Shown: positions 55,899 through 64,000 of the stretch, one piece after another
Layout of the letters: each line of letters opens with the position of its first letter
How positions within the stretch are numbered: the stretch's first letter is position 1
Assembly: GCA_963729215.1 (NCBI GenBank)
Contig: CAVSND010000009.1
Span: forward strand, 1-64,000
DNA from: CAVQJU01 sp963729215
GTDB lineage: Bacteria > Acidobacteriota > Vicinamibacteria > Vicinamibacterales > CAVVIG01
DNA: 64,000 nt
Reading direction: 5' to 3'
Notes under the pieces: model-generated
Told to the model about the DNA's origin: nothing
Databases searched by the model: none
What the model saw: only the letters and a program-made list of their open reading frames with translations
Program-made: the position numbers and the translations under genes

Positions 55899-57344
55899 AT
55901 GAGGTGCCTAACCGTCTGCCAGGACGAACTGGTCATCAGGATGCTCGACGAAATCCTGCTGCCCGGCTTCGACGTGGAGTTCATCGTCGAGAGCAAGCCG
56001 GTCGCCCGGCGGCTGCATGACCTCGGCGTCCACGTGGTCGCCGGCGATCCGCGGCGCACCGAAACGTATATCAAGGCCGACATCACCCCCGGCACCTGCG
56101 TCATCATCGAGGACACCGGCCGCCGTTCCCTCACCAAGATTCTCGAGGCCGTGCGCGATGCCGGCGGAACCCTCGTGTACGTCCTGGGCGTCGGCGTGGG
56201 CGCGCAGGCCGCCGGCAAGCGCTTCGAGGAATTCCACGACGAGTTTCCGGACGTCGTGTACCTGTCGATGGCGGAGCTCTTCGGGGGCCCGCTGCTGACC
56301 GAATTCAGCCGGTCGCTGACCCGCGCGCGGGTCCTGCAGTATCAACGGTACTTCGCCGACGCCGACCGCGTGCTCATCCTGCTGCACAACGATCCCGACC
56401 CGGATGCCATGGCCAGCGGGCTGGCGCTGCGGAACGTCCTGCATCGCACCAAGACGACCGCCATCATCGGCGCCGTCCAGGGCGTGACCCGGCCGGAGAA
56501 CCTGCGGATGCTCAATCTCCTCGACATTCACGTCGAGGCCGTGACGCCCGAATCGGTCAAGGATTACAGCCGCGTTGCGATGGTGGACGTCCAGCCGCAC
56601 TATTTCGGCGGGCTCATCGACCGCGCCGACCTTGTCATCGACCATCACCCCGAACAGCCGGGGTACACGGCCGTGTTCAAGGATATCCGCGCCGACTACG
56701 GGTCCACCTGCACGATCCTCACCGAGCACCTCCGCGCCGTGGACGTCAACATCTCGGAGCGAACGGCGACGGCGATGCTGTACGCGATCAAGTCCGATAC
56801 GCTGTTCTTCAACCGCCAGACGAACCGCGTCGATATCGAAGCGTTCTCCTACCTCTACCCGCTCGCGGACGCCGCGTTGATCCGGAAGATGGAGGGCGCT
56901 GAAATCACGACCGAGCGCCTGGCGTACGTCGTCAAGGCGCACCAGACGGGCACGCTCGTCGATCAGGTGTTCTGTGCGTTTCTTGGCCAGACCGAGCGCG
57001 AGGACTTCATTCCGTACGTCGCGGATTTCTTTCTGCAGATGGAGCACGTCAAGTGGACCGTCATTGCCGGCGTCGTGAACGAGACCGTCATCATCTCGGT
57101 GCGGAACCTGGGCTACTCCAAGAACGCCGGAGAATTCGTCCGGAGATACTTTTCGGACGTGGGCAACGCGGGCGGGCACCGGTCGATGGCAAAGGCCGTC
57201 ATCCCGGTCAAGGCGTTCGTGGACAAGTTCGGTGCCCTCGACGCCGCGTCCGTGGGATCCCGCCTGCAGGAAGAGATGACCGAGTTCCTGCACGACCCAG
57301 CCACCGTGCCCGAAAAGAAGCGCGAAACGGTCAGGTCAACGTAG
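55899..57344 (+). CDS. DHH family phosphoesterase with N-terminal TrkA-N-like domain
   Basis: 481 residues. The first 130 residues (MRCLTVCQDELVIRMLDE, VEFIVESKPVARRLHDLGVHVVAGDP, CVIIEDTGRRSLTKI) resemble a TrkA-N nucleotide-binding fold. Then a DHH domain (VLILLHNDPDPDAMASGLALR, VAMVDVQPHYFGGL, LVIDHHPEQPGY, DYGSTCTILTEHLR) and a DHHA1 domain (ISVRNLGYSKNAGEFVR, GNAGGHRSMAKAVIP) follow. DHH enzymes of this type cleave oligoribonucleotides, pAp or cyclic dinucleotides. The Rossmann-like front domain may sense a nucleotide. Divergent from uvrB. Confidence 0.85.
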   Translation: MRCLTVCQDELVIRMLDEILLPGFDVEFIVESKPVARRLHDLGVHVVAGDPRRTETYIKADITPGTCVIIEDTGRRSLTKILEAVRDAGGTLVYVLGVGVGAQAAGKRFEEFHDEFPDVVYLSMAELFGGPLLTEFSRSLTRARVLQYQRYFADADRVLILLHNDPDPDAMASGLALRNVLHRTKTTAIIGAVQGVTRPENLRMLNLLDIHVEAVTPESVKDYSRVAMVDVQPHYFGGLIDRADLVIDHHPEQPGYTAVFKDIRADYGSTCTILTEHLRAVDVNISERTATAMLYAIKSDTLFFNRQTNRVDIEAFSYLYPLADAALIRKMEGAEITTERLAYVVKAHQTGTLVDQVFCAFLGQTEREDFIPYVADFFLQMEHVKWTVIAGVVNETVIISVRNLGYSKNAGEFVRRYFSDVGNAGGHRSMAKAVIPVKAFVDKFGALDAASVGSRLQEEMTEFLHDPATVPEKKRETVRST

Positions 57345-57357
57345 CGAGGACGTTCTC

Positions 57358-57390
57358 CGTGGCTCGTGGCTCGTGGCTCCGTTTTCCGTT
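57358..57390. repeat. short CGTGGCT direct repeats and CGTTTTC-like unit
   Basis: Three copies of CGTGGCT followed by CGTTTTCCGTTC fill the gap between the convergent DHH and patatin-like genes. The CGTTTTC unit is the one seen at 43701. Confidence 0.6.
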
Positions 57391-58806
57391 CTACGTTCTG
57401 ACCCCGACCCGTTCGCCGCTCGCGCCAACGACGGGCTCGATGAACTGATGGTAGGCGTCCTCATAGCCGAGGCTCATCAGCTCGGTCAGGGGTTGCCGCC
57501 GATCGGAGCGGACGTCAAACCCGCCGGAGAAGTCGAACGGGCCGACGGGATTGTGGCCCGGCCGGATGGTGAACGTGGAGACTCGCGGGGTGCGGGCACT
57601 GACCAGGCGGGTCGCATCCCGAACGGCCGCGGCCTCCGCCGACTGCAGGTATTCGCCGAGGCGGCCTTTCCCGTCGAGCCGGTGCGCGGTCAGGGCGTGC
57701 GGTCCGATCAGTTCGGGCGATGCAGACACGATGACCGCCTGTTCGACCCCGAGGTCCGATAGCTCTTCGAGAATCCGCGTCAGGCTGCCGGGGCGATCGC
57801 ATAACCGGTGCGTTTCGCCCCGCCAATAGGCGTCCGGCGCAAACGTCATCTCGTGCGGTTCCGTGGCAATCGGAACGGCAAGCGACGCCGCCACCGCATC
57901 GGCAAGATGCGAACGTCCGGCGCCCGAGAGATCCAGCACCTCCGCACGACGAGCCTCGGCAGACGCCGTGCTCGGGCGCCGGATCAGATCGCGGCGCCGC
58001 GGCTCGGCGACCAGCGCAAACACCAGATCGCGATGCGCGTCGAGATCGTGGACGGTCAGCAGCAGCTCTCGAAACCCCGGCTGGCCGATGTTGTCCACGA
58101 GCAGGTCAGCGTATCGGCGCGCGAGCTCGGCCGGCGCGGGTTGCCTGAGCGGCGCTGCGCCGCGCAGAAGGTCCCACAGCGACCGCCAGGAATGCGCCAC
58201 CACCTCGCGTGACGACAACGGCGAGCCGGCGGCGCGCCACCAGAACGACCCGCGCTGCTGCCGGCGGCCGGCCGAGGCGAAGGCATCCCACACCACCAGC
58301 CCGCCGGCGGCTCCGAGCACGAGCACGACCAGGCGCGGCAACCAGGTCGGGAGACCGTCCGGAGCAAACGCCTGCTGGGCCAGCCGCACGTACTCCCCGG
58401 TAAGCCCGCTCACGCCTCCGAGGCCCACGAGCCGCACCACGAAGTCGATCGGAAACACGACCGCTCCGGCGGCACTCACCGCGAGCGGTACCGCCATGAT
58501 GAGGACGGCGAACGCAATCGCCCAGACGAAGACGCGCAGCGCCAGACGCCACGGGTACAACTGCTTCACGCCGGGCACGCGCCAGAATCCTCGATCGCTC
58601 CAGAGACTCTGGCCGCCGTCGATGGCCGCGAACAGCGCGGAGACGGCGCCAATCCCGCGGCCGGCGACGATGTCCAGCTTGACGCCGGCTTCGTGCAGCG
58701 CGCGGAGGACGCCGGCGTGATAGGCGCCGGCCGTACCGGTGCCGGTCAGAACAAGAGCGGTGCGAAGTTGTGGGGCGTAGGGTCGAGGATCAGCGGACTC
58801 GCTCAT
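57391..58806 (-). CDS. patatin-like protein lacking the catalytic serine
   Basis: 471 residues. LVLTGTGTAGAYHAGVLRALHEAGV is the patatin oxyanion and first helix region (given in parts: LVLTGTGTAGAYHAGVL), and the nucleophile elbow reads GRGIGAVSAL where active patatins have GxSxG: residue 51 is Gly. Two or three membrane segments (about 88-127 and 157-177) are inserted before the second half (LADAVAASLAVPIATEP, FAPDAYWRGE, VIVSASPELIG). So it is membrane-bound and probably not a classic lipase. ATG 58806 overlaps... the stop of greA by four bases, linking the two in one transcript with greA downstream of it. Confidence 0.7.
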   Translation of the reverse strand: MSESADPRPYAPQLRTALVLTGTGTAGAYHAGVLRALHEAGVKLDIVAGRGIGAVSALFAAIDGGQSLWSDRGFWRVPGVKQLYPWRLALRVFVWAIAFAVLIMAVPLAVSAAGAVVFPIDFVVRLVGLGGVSGLTGEYVRLAQQAFAPDGLPTWLPRLVVLVLGAAGGLVVWDAFASAGRRQQRGSFWWRAAGSPLSSREVVAHSWRSLWDLLRGAAPLRQPAPAELARRYADLLVDNIGQPGFRELLLTVHDLDAHRDLVFALVAEPRRRDLIRRPSTASAEARRAEVLDLSGAGRSHLADAVAASLAVPIATEPHEMTFAPDAYWRGETHRLCDRPGSLTRILEELSDLGVEQAVIVSASPELIGPHALTAHRLDGKGRLGEYLQSAEAAAVRDATRLVSARTPRVSTFTIRPGHNPVGPFDFSGGFDVRSDRRQPLTELMSLGYEDAYHQFIEPVVGASGERVGVRT

Positions 58807-59273
58807 CCCTCGACTTCATCGTGAATGGTGAGCAGCTTCACGATTTCGAACTCGCGCGTCCCGCCGGGAGTGGTGACCTTGACGGAATCGCCAGGCTCCT
58901 TGTTGAGGAACGCACGGCCGATGGGGGAGGTGGTCGAGATGAGCCCCTTGGTCGCGTCCGCGTCCTCGGGCATCACGAGCTGAAAGACGAGCGTCTCCTG
59001 GTTCTCGATGACGTGCACGGTTGAGCCGAACCCCGCGCGGTCCGCCGGAATCCTGTCCACGTTGATGAGCGCGATTTCCGCCACGCGTTTCTGGAGCATG
59101 CTGATGCGCGCTTCGACGAGGCGCTGCCGCTCTTTCGCCGCCTGATACTCGGCGTTTTCGCGCAGATCGCCCAGCTCGCGGGCGCGCTTGATCTCTTTGG
59201 GCAGCTCGAGCTTCAGCTCGTGATTCAGCGTGGCGAGCTCGTCTTCGAACTTCTTGATCAGTCGATCCTTCAT
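58803..59273 (-). CDS. greA: transcription elongation factor GreA
   Basis: 156 residues from ATG 59273 (MKDRLIKKFEDELATL). Rescues backtracked RNA polymerase. The coiled-coil tip GDLRENAEYQAAKERQ carries the acidic residues, and the C-terminal FKBP-like domain has TKGLISTTSPIGRAFLNKEPGD and VKVTTPGGTREFEIV. Upstream ATGs to 59360 would overlap the divergent methyltransferase gene and are rejected. Its position between the RNA methyltransferase (divergent, 31 bases) and the patatin-like gene gives a plain two-gene unit. Confidence 0.95.
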   Translation of the reverse strand: MKDRLIKKFEDELATLNHELKLELPKEIKRARELGDLRENAEYQAAKERQRLVEARISMLQKRVAEIALINVDRIPADRAGFGSTVHVIENQETLVFQLVMPEDADATKGLISTTSPIGRAFLNKEPGDSVKVTTPGGTREFEIVKLLTIHDEVEG

Positions 59274-59304
59274 GGTCTCCCGAGCCAAATGGTACCACAG
59301 TGCT

Positions 59305-60123
59305 ATGCTTTCCGACGCCGTGCCCGCACGCTCGCCGTCCCGCATCACCAGCCGCCACAACCCGCTCGTGACTCGGTACCGCCTCGCCGCACGCGGCGAG
59401 GCCGCCGATCAGATGCTGCTCGACGGCCCGCATCTTCTAGCTGATGCGCTGGCGGCGGGCCTGACGGTGACCCACGCCGTCGTGGCCTCCACGGCCGCCG
59501 ATCGCCCCGATGTTCGCGCGCTGATGACGAGCCTGGAGCGGAAGGGTACGGAGGTGGCGTTGCTGGCGCCTCAGGTGATGGCAGCCGTCAGCCCCGTGCG
59601 CTCGAGCAGCGCCATCGTTGCCCTCGCCCACCGCCCCGCCGCGAACAGCGGGCGGCTGTTCGCGACGGCTTCCCCGCTCGTGGTGGTCGCGCACGACATC
59701 CAGGATCCGGGCAACCTCGGTGCGATCGTCCGCGCGGCGGAGGCGGGCCAGGCAACCAGCGTCATCGCGGCCGGCGCCTGCGCCGATCCGTTCGGCTGGA
59801 AGGCCCTCCGCGGCTCGGCCGGCAGCGCGCTGCGCCTGCCCGTGGGCACGGCGGCTGACGCAGCCTCGGCCGTAGCCGACGCGCGCCGGCATGGCTGCCG
59901 CATTGTCGCCACCGCCCCGCGCGGCGGACGCTCTCTCTACGACACCGACCTGCGCGGCGCGGCAGCCATCCTCATTGGCGGCGAAGGACCCGGTCTCGAC
60001 CCGGATATCATCGCGCAGGCCGACACCACGCTGACGATTCCGATGCGGGCGCCTGTCGAGTCGCTCAACGCGGCCGTCGCGGCGGCCGTCATTGTCTACG
60101 AAGCCCTGCGGCAGAGAAGCTGA
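59305..60123 (+). CDS. SpoU/TrmH-type RNA 2'-O-methyltransferase
   Basis: 272 residues from ATG 59305 (MLSDAVPARSPSRITSRHNPLV). N-terminal substrate-binding domain (YRLAARGEAADQMLLDGPHLL). The knotted SPOUT domain has motif 1 HDIQDPGNLGAIVRAAEA, motif 2 AILIGGEGPGLDPDII and motif 3 LTIPMRAPVESLNAAVAAAVIVYE. It methylates a ribose in rRNA or tRNA; the exact target cannot be told. One base separates its stop from the rarA start. Confidence 0.9.
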   Translation: MLSDAVPARSPSRITSRHNPLVTRYRLAARGEAADQMLLDGPHLLADALAAGLTVTHAVVASTAADRPDVRALMTSLERKGTEVALLAPQVMAAVSPVRSSSAIVALAHRPAANSGRLFATASPLVVVAHDIQDPGNLGAIVRAAEAGQATSVIAAGACADPFGWKALRGSAGSALRLPVGTAADAASAVADARRHGCRIVATAPRGGRSLYDTDLRGAAAILIGGEGPGLDPDIIAQADTTLTIPMRAPVESLNAAVAAAVIVYEALRQRS

Positions 60124-60124
60124 C

Positions 60125-61465
60125 GTGTCCTCGCTGTTTCCAGACGAACCACCGGAGGGCGGGCGCGAATCGGCGCCGCCGCTGGCCGAGCGGATGCGGC
60201 CGCGGACGTTCGACGAGTTCGTCGGCCAGCAGGACCTGCTTGCGCCCGGCATGCCGCTTCGAGAGGCTATCGAGCGCGATCGCCTGCAATCGATCATTCT
60301 CTGGGGACCGCCCGGCACCGGCAAGACCACGCTGGCGCGCATCATCGCCGACACGACGCGCGCGCGCTTTGTCGCCTTCAGCGCGGTGCTGTCCGGCATC
60401 AAGGAAATCCGCGAGGTGATGACGGACGCCGAGCGCCTGCGCCGCACGACGGGCCGGCGCACGATCGTCTTCATCGATGAAATACACCGGTTCAACAAGG
60501 CGCAGCAGGACGCCTTCCTCCCCCGCGTCGAAGCCGGCGACATCGTCCTTATCGGGGCGACGACCGAGAATCCGTCGTTCGAGATCAACGCGGCGCTGCT
60601 GTCGCGATCGAAAGTCTTCGTCATGCGCGGGCTCACCGCCGACGAGATCGGCGACATCGTCTCGCGCGCCCTGCGCGACCCGGTACGCGGGCTCGGCACC
60701 GAGCCGGTCCAGGTGGAGGAAGCGGCATTGAAGGCCATCGCGGTCTATGCCAACGGCGACGCGCGAACCGCGCTGAACCTGCTCGAGTTGAGCGTCGCGG
60801 GCACCCCCGTCGTGTCCGGTGAACGGCGGCTCGATCGCCCGCGGATCGACCAGACCATCCAGCGCCGCGCCCTCCTGTACGACAAGGGCGGCGAGGAGCA
60901 CTACAACATCATCTCCGCCCTCCACAAATCGATGCGCAACAGCGACCCGGACGCCGCCGTCTACTGGCTGGCGCGAATGGTGGAAGCCGGAGAGGATCCC
61001 CTGTACATCGCGCGGCGCCTGGTGCGCTTTGCCTCCGAGGACATCGGCAACGCGGACCCGCAAGCGCTGACGGTCGCGGTGGCCGCGAAAGACGCCGTCC
61101 ATTTCATCGGCATGCCCGAAGGCAATACCGCGCTCGCGCAGGCGGCGCTTTACCTGGCGACAGCGCCCAAGAGCAACGCCGTCTACGAGGCATACAACCG
61201 CGCCGCGGAAGACGCGCACCGGGACGTGGCCGAGCCGGTGCCGTTGCACCTGCGGAATGCGCCCACGCGCCTGATGAAGGAACTGGATTACGGGAAGGGC
61301 TACCGGTACGCCCACGACGAGGCCGATGCGGTGGCGGACATGTCGTGCCTGCCGCCGGCGCTGGAGGGACGTACGTATTACGAGCCGAAGGAGCGCGGGT
61401 TCGAGAAGGAAATCAAGCGGCGCCTGGACGGCTGGGCCGAGATCAAGAAGCGCCGCCGCGAGTGA
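60125..61465 (+). CDS. rarA: replication-associated recombination protein A (RarA/MgsA)
   Basis: 446 residues from GTG 60125 (VSSLFPDEPP), one base after the previous stop. AAA+ clamp-loader-like ATPase of stalled forks. RMRPRTFDEFVGQQDLLAPG, Walker A WGPPGTGKTTLARI, Walker B IVFIDEIHRFNKAQQD, sensor GATTENPSFEINAALLSR and the C-terminal KSMRNSDPDAAVYWLARMVEAGEDP are all present. Confidence 0.95.
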   Translation: MSSLFPDEPPEGGRESAPPLAERMRPRTFDEFVGQQDLLAPGMPLREAIERDRLQSIILWGPPGTGKTTLARIIADTTRARFVAFSAVLSGIKEIREVMTDAERLRRTTGRRTIVFIDEIHRFNKAQQDAFLPRVEAGDIVLIGATTENPSFEINAALLSRSKVFVMRGLTADEIGDIVSRALRDPVRGLGTEPVQVEEAALKAIAVYANGDARTALNLLELSVAGTPVVSGERRLDRPRIDQTIQRRALLYDKGGEEHYNIISALHKSMRNSDPDAAVYWLARMVEAGEDPLYIARRLVRFASEDIGNADPQALTVAVAAKDAVHFIGMPEGNTALAQAALYLATAPKSNAVYEAYNRAAEDAHRDVAEPVPLHLRNAPTRLMKELDYGKGYRYAHDEADAVADMSCLPPALEGRTYYEPKERGFEKEIKRRLDGWAEIKKRRRE

Positions 61466-61622
61466 CGCGCGTCAATCCCCATCCCGCAAGAAACGCCGCC
61501 ACGCCGACACCGAACAGCTTCGGGTTCGGGCCCATCGGGCCCGCCGTGACGACGTCCACGAGAAGAATCCACATCCCGAGGATCTGTCCTCCGCGCCCGA
61601 GGTAATACAGGAATGCGCTCAC
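61443..61622 (-). CDS. 59-residue membrane protein downstream of mutL
   Basis: GTG 61622 to TGA 61443. VSAFLYYLGRGGQILGMWIL, then LVDVVTAGPMGPNPKLFGVG, then VAAFLAGWGLTRVTRGGAS: two membrane segments separated by a Gly/Pro loop. The pattern (YYLGR..Q..GM..L..D....GP..P..F..GV..FLAGW) looks like a conserved small protein seen next to many bacterial genes, but no function is known. It starts 27 bases after the mutL stop on the same strand and overlaps the end of rarA by 23 bases. Confidence 0.6.
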   Translation of the reverse strand: MSAFLYYLGRGGQILGMWILLVDVVTAGPMGPNPKLFGVGVAAFLAGWGLTRVTRGGAS

Positions 61623-61649
61623 TGCCGGTTCCCGCCCGTCCGGTTCCGT

Positions 61650-63434
61650 TCAAATCCGCTCAAAGTTCTTCTCGATTTCGCGCCGCGTGAGACGCAGCAT
61701 CACGGGCCGGCCGTGGGGGCACACGGTGGAGTACGCCGTCGCCCTCAACTCGTCCAGGATGTGCATCATCTTCTCGTGGGTCAGCGGGTAGTTCGCCTTC
61801 ACGGCGGCATGACACGCCGTCGTGGCGGCGATCCGCTGGATGGCGTCCTGCAGGTGCGCGCCCGCGTCCAGGCCCTCGAGGTCGTGGGCGAGCGCCAGCA
61901 GCGCCGTCGCGCTGTCGCCGGCATCGATCAGGGCGGGCACGGCCGTGACGTTGATGGCCGACGGCCCGAAGCTCTCGAACTCGAACCCGAACTGCTCGAG
62001 CGCCTGCGAGCGCCCCACGAGGCACTCGTGCTCGGCGGCCGACAGCTCGAGCACCATCGGCACGAGCAGACGCTGCGACTCCAGCCGCCCGGCCGTGAGG
62101 CGCTCCATCACCCGCTCGAACAGCACGCGTTCGTGGGCCACATGCTGATCGATGATCGCCACGCCCTCGGCGTCGATCGCGATGATGAATGTGTCGCGGA
62201 ACTGGCCCAGCGGGATCATGGGGCGAATCGTCCCAGGCCCGGATGATTCGGGCAGGCCGGGCACTTCCGTCCGGCTGAAGCCGGACGCTACGTCAGAGAT
62301 CCCCGAACCACTCGTAGCGTCCGGCTTTAGCCGGACGGAATCCGGAATCCAGCGATTCGGATAAAGACCGCCGGCCAGCACGCCCGGCAGAGAGATGTCT
62401 CGCGGCGCCTGCGGTCCCACCACCTCGGGCTGCAACTGCAGCTGCGGAACACCGCCCTGGCTCAGCGCATCCATCAGACCGCGACGAACGACTTCGTGAA
62501 CGAGCGACTGATCGCGGAATCGGACCTCGGCTTTCGTCGGGTGCACGTTCACATCCACCGCGTCGGCCGGCATCTCGATGAACAGGTGCACTTCCGGGCT
62601 GCGTTCCTTGATCGACGCGACGCTGTAGGCGCTGATGATGGCGTGGGCGATCGTCTTGTCCTTGACGATGCGCCGATTGATGAACACGTGCTGCGGTCCC
62701 CGCGTCGGTCCCTGTTCGGCCAACGCCGCGATGTACCCGCTCAGGCGGAGGCCTCCGGCCACTTTGGCGACCTCGAGGAGGTCCGCTCGATCGCCGTAAA
62801 GCTGATACAGGCGATCGCGCAGCGACAGCGCCGGCGGGCACTCGATGACCGTTCGCCCGGCGCTCGTGAGCGTGAAGCCGATTTCCGGATTGGCGAGCGC
62901 GAGCTGCGTCACCACGCGCGACACCTGCGCGCTCTCGGCGCTGTCGGACTTCAGGAATTTCCGGCGGGCTGGCAGGTTGTAGAAAAGGTCGTTGACTTCG
63001 ATCCGCGTGCCTTCCGGCGCACCCGTCTCAACCGCCGACGCGACCGTCCCGCCGTTCACGCGGATTTCGGTGCCGGCCTGCTGCCCCCGCGCGCGCGTCC
63101 GCAGCACGAAGTGAGACACCGAGGCGATCGACGGAAGCGCTTCGCCGCGGAAGCCCAGCGTGGCAATCGCGGCGAGGTCGTCGGCGCGGCGGATCTTGCT
63201 GGTGGCGTGGCGCTCGATGGCCAGCCGCGCATCGTCCGCCTCCATCCCTTCCCCGTCGTCCTCGACCTGGACCTGCTTCTTGCCGCCGAGCTCGACGTGA
63301 ACCCGGATTCGCCGCGCGCCCGCGTCGAGCGCGTTCTCGACGAGCTCCTTCACGACGGACGCGGGGCGCTCGACGACCTCTCCAGCGGCGATCTGGTTGG
63401 CGAGGTCGTCGGGCAGGCGCTTGATCTTCCCCAC
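61650..63434 (-). CDS. mutL: DNA mismatch repair protein MutL, with in-frame repeat insertion
   Basis: 594 residues. GHKL ATPase motifs are IAAGEVVERPASVVKELVENALDAG (in parts), DDGEGMEADDA and ATSKIRRADDLAAIATLGFRGEALPSIAS. The C-terminal dimer domain has the endonuclease site DQHVAHERVLFE (DQHA with Ala to Val), ATTACHAAVKANYPL and CPHGRPVMLRL. The linker between them, residues about 366-391, is coded by an inverted REP-like pair and reads VRLKPDATSG...VASGFSRTEV. The reading frame is kept. The gene follows a ppdK end by 25 bases. Confidence 0.95.
   Translation of the reverse strand: MGKIKRLPDDLANQIAAGEVVERPASVVKELVENALDAGARRIRVHVELGGKKQVQVEDDGEGMEADDARLAIERHATSKIRRADDLAAIATLGFRGEALPSIASVSHFVLRTRARGQQAGTEIRVNGGTVASAVETGAPEGTRIEVNDLFYNLPARRKFLKSDSAESAQVSRVVTQLALANPEIGFTLTSAGRTVIECPPALSLRDRLYQLYGDRADLLEVAKVAGGLRLSGYIAALAEQGPTRGPQHVFINRRIVKDKTIAHAIISAYSVASIKERSPEVHLFIEMPADAVDVNVHPTKAEVRFRDQSLVHEVVRRGLMDALSQGGVPQLQLQPEVVGPQAPRDISLPGVLAGGLYPNRWIPDSVRLKPDATSGSGISDVASGFSRTEVPGLPESSGPGTIRPMIPLGQFRDTFIIAIDAEGVAIIDQHVAHERVLFERVMERLTAGRLESQRLLVPMVLELSAAEHECLVGRSQALEQFGFEFESFGPSAINVTAVPALIDAGDSATALLALAHDLEGLDAGAHLQDAIQRIAATTACHAAVKANYPLTHEKMMHILDELRATAYSTVCPHGRPVMLRLTRREIEKNFERI
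62265..62340. repeat. REP-like inverted pair inside mutL
   Basis: Two 27-base arms, 62265-62291 and 62314-62340, are inverted copies with one mismatch, around a 22-base spacer. Each contains GTCCGGCT and AGCCGGAC with GTAGCG at its inner end, the same core as in copies A and B. Total 76 bases, inside the mutL linker. Confidence 0.85.
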
Positions 63435-63459
63435 GGCCCTCAGCCTCCGCCCTCAGCCT

Positions 63460-64000
63460 TCAGCCCCGCTTGGCCGACAGGGCTGCCTGCGCCGCCGCCA
63501 GGCGCGCCACCGGGATGCGGAAGGGCGACGCGCTGACATAGTCGAGGCCGACCTTCTCGAAGAACCGGATCGAGTCGGGATCGCCGCCGTGTTCGCCGCA
63601 GATGCCGAGCTTGAGCGCCGGCCGCGTCGCACGGCCCTTCTGGACGGCGATCGAGACAAGCTGGCCGACACCCGAGTCGTCGATGGTCGCGAAGGGATTC
63701 TTCTTCACGATCTCGAGCTCGGCGTAGTGCGGCAGGAACGATCCCGAATCGTCTCTCGACATCCCGAGGCCCGTCTGCGTGAGGTCGTTCGTCCCGAAGC
63801 TGAAGAACTCGGCCGTCTGCGCGATCTCGTCCGCGGTCAGGGCGCCGCGCGGAATCTCGATCATCGTGCCCACCAGATAGGACAGCTTCACCTTTCGCTC
63901 GGCCTGCACTTCCTTCGCCACGCGGTGGACGATCTCGAGCTGCAGATCGAATTCCTTCTTGAAGCCGACCAGCGGGATCATGACTTCCGGACGGACCTTG
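63460..64000 (-). CDS. ppdK: pyruvate, phosphate dikinase, C-terminal part (runs off the window)
   Basis: 180 residues of the PEP/pyruvate-binding barrel. VRPEVMIPLVGFKKEFDLQ, GTMIEIPRGALTADEIAQ, FSFGTNDLTQTGLGMSRDD, and the catalytic cysteine loop LGICGEHGGDPDSIRFF, then YVSASPFRIPVARLAAAQA. Interconverts pyruvate, ATP and phosphate with PEP, AMP and diphosphate. The N-terminal ATP-grasp and swivelling His domains lie beyond the right edge. The stop is 25 bases before mutL, so mutL may be read from the ppdK transcript. Confidence 0.93.
   Translation of the reverse strand, partial: KVRPEVMIPLVGFKKEFDLQLEIVHRVAKEVQAERKVKLSYLVGTMIEIPRGALTADEIAQTAEFFSFGTNDLTQTGLGMSRDDSGSFLPHYAELEIVKKNPFATIDDSGVGQLVSIAVQKGRATRPALKLGICGEHGGDPDSIRFFEKVGLDYVSASPFRIPVARLAAAQAALSAKRG

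Overview
The window looks like two different genomes joined near position 6,860. Bases 1-6,856 carry a gene set found only or mainly in high-GC Actinobacteria: the mycothiol ligase gene mshC, a PAC2-family protein, the SCO1664-type kinase-like protein, DUF3090 and its partner histidine phosphatase, in the order known from mycobacteria and relatives. Nearly every gene in this block is split by single-base frameshifts, several per gene. Bases about 6,860-64,000 look like an Acidobacteriota genome, probably of the Vicinamibacteria type. The signs are DUF1552/DUF1592 surface proteins, a PQQ beta-propeller protein, secreted ankyrin and amidohydrolase proteins, and REP-like palindromes with the VRLKPD/SGFSRT reading. 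Here most ORFs are intact, with roughly one indel per several kb. A chimeric contig is the simplest reading; a decaying horizontal transfer is the alternative.

Layout of the right part. 6.9-11 kb: a truncated unknown gene, a GAF-GGDEF diguanylate cyclase, a receiver-like/PilZ protein and a sigma-54 activator (c-di-GMP signalling). 11-19.3 kb: a minus-strand unit of HAD phosphatase, a large NRPS, a GspC-like membrane protein overlapping the NRPS stop, and an Sfp-type phosphopantetheinyl transferase. The NRPS is C-A-T-E-C-T, but its only adenylation domain has lost its core motifs and its whole C-terminal subdomain. 19.4-25.7 kb: a PQQ propeller-cupredoxin fusion, a methyltransferase, and a MetE-like methyltransferase translationally coupled to formate-tetrahydrofolate ligase (one-carbon metabolism). 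25.8-32.2 kb: the transglutaminase / alpha-E / circularly permuted ATP-grasp trio, then a glucan phosphorylase with an N-terminal GAF domain.

32.2-41.7 kb: a methyltransferase remnant, a zinc-ribbon protein, and a second MetE-like protein with a Gfo/Idh oxidoreductase and a solitary EboE-like TIM barrel; then an acyltransferase, an amidohydrolase, an aminotransferase, a dihaem cytochrome and TerC. 41.7-49.7 kb: ankyrin, DUF1552 and DUF1592 secreted proteins and a tandem pair of beta-hydroxyacid dehydrogenases. 49.7-55.8 kb: one long minus-strand operon uvrB-mlaE-mlaF-mlaD-ytxH-DUF948-guanylate-kinase-like (lipid transport and envelope). 55.9-64 kb: a DHH phosphoesterase with a TrkA-N-like domain, a patatin-like protein lacking its serine, greA, a SpoU-type RNA methyltransferase, rarA, a 59-residue membrane protein, mutL and the 3' end of ppdK.

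Three features stand out. First, an NRPS whose loading domain appears dead while its carrier, condensation and epimerase-like domains and its PPTase are kept. Second, REP-like palindromes sit between convergent genes, and a related inverted pair is inserted in frame in mutL. Third, there is the foreign, error-dense actinobacterial block at the left end. No rRNA, tRNA, CRISPR array or complete insertion sequence was seen.
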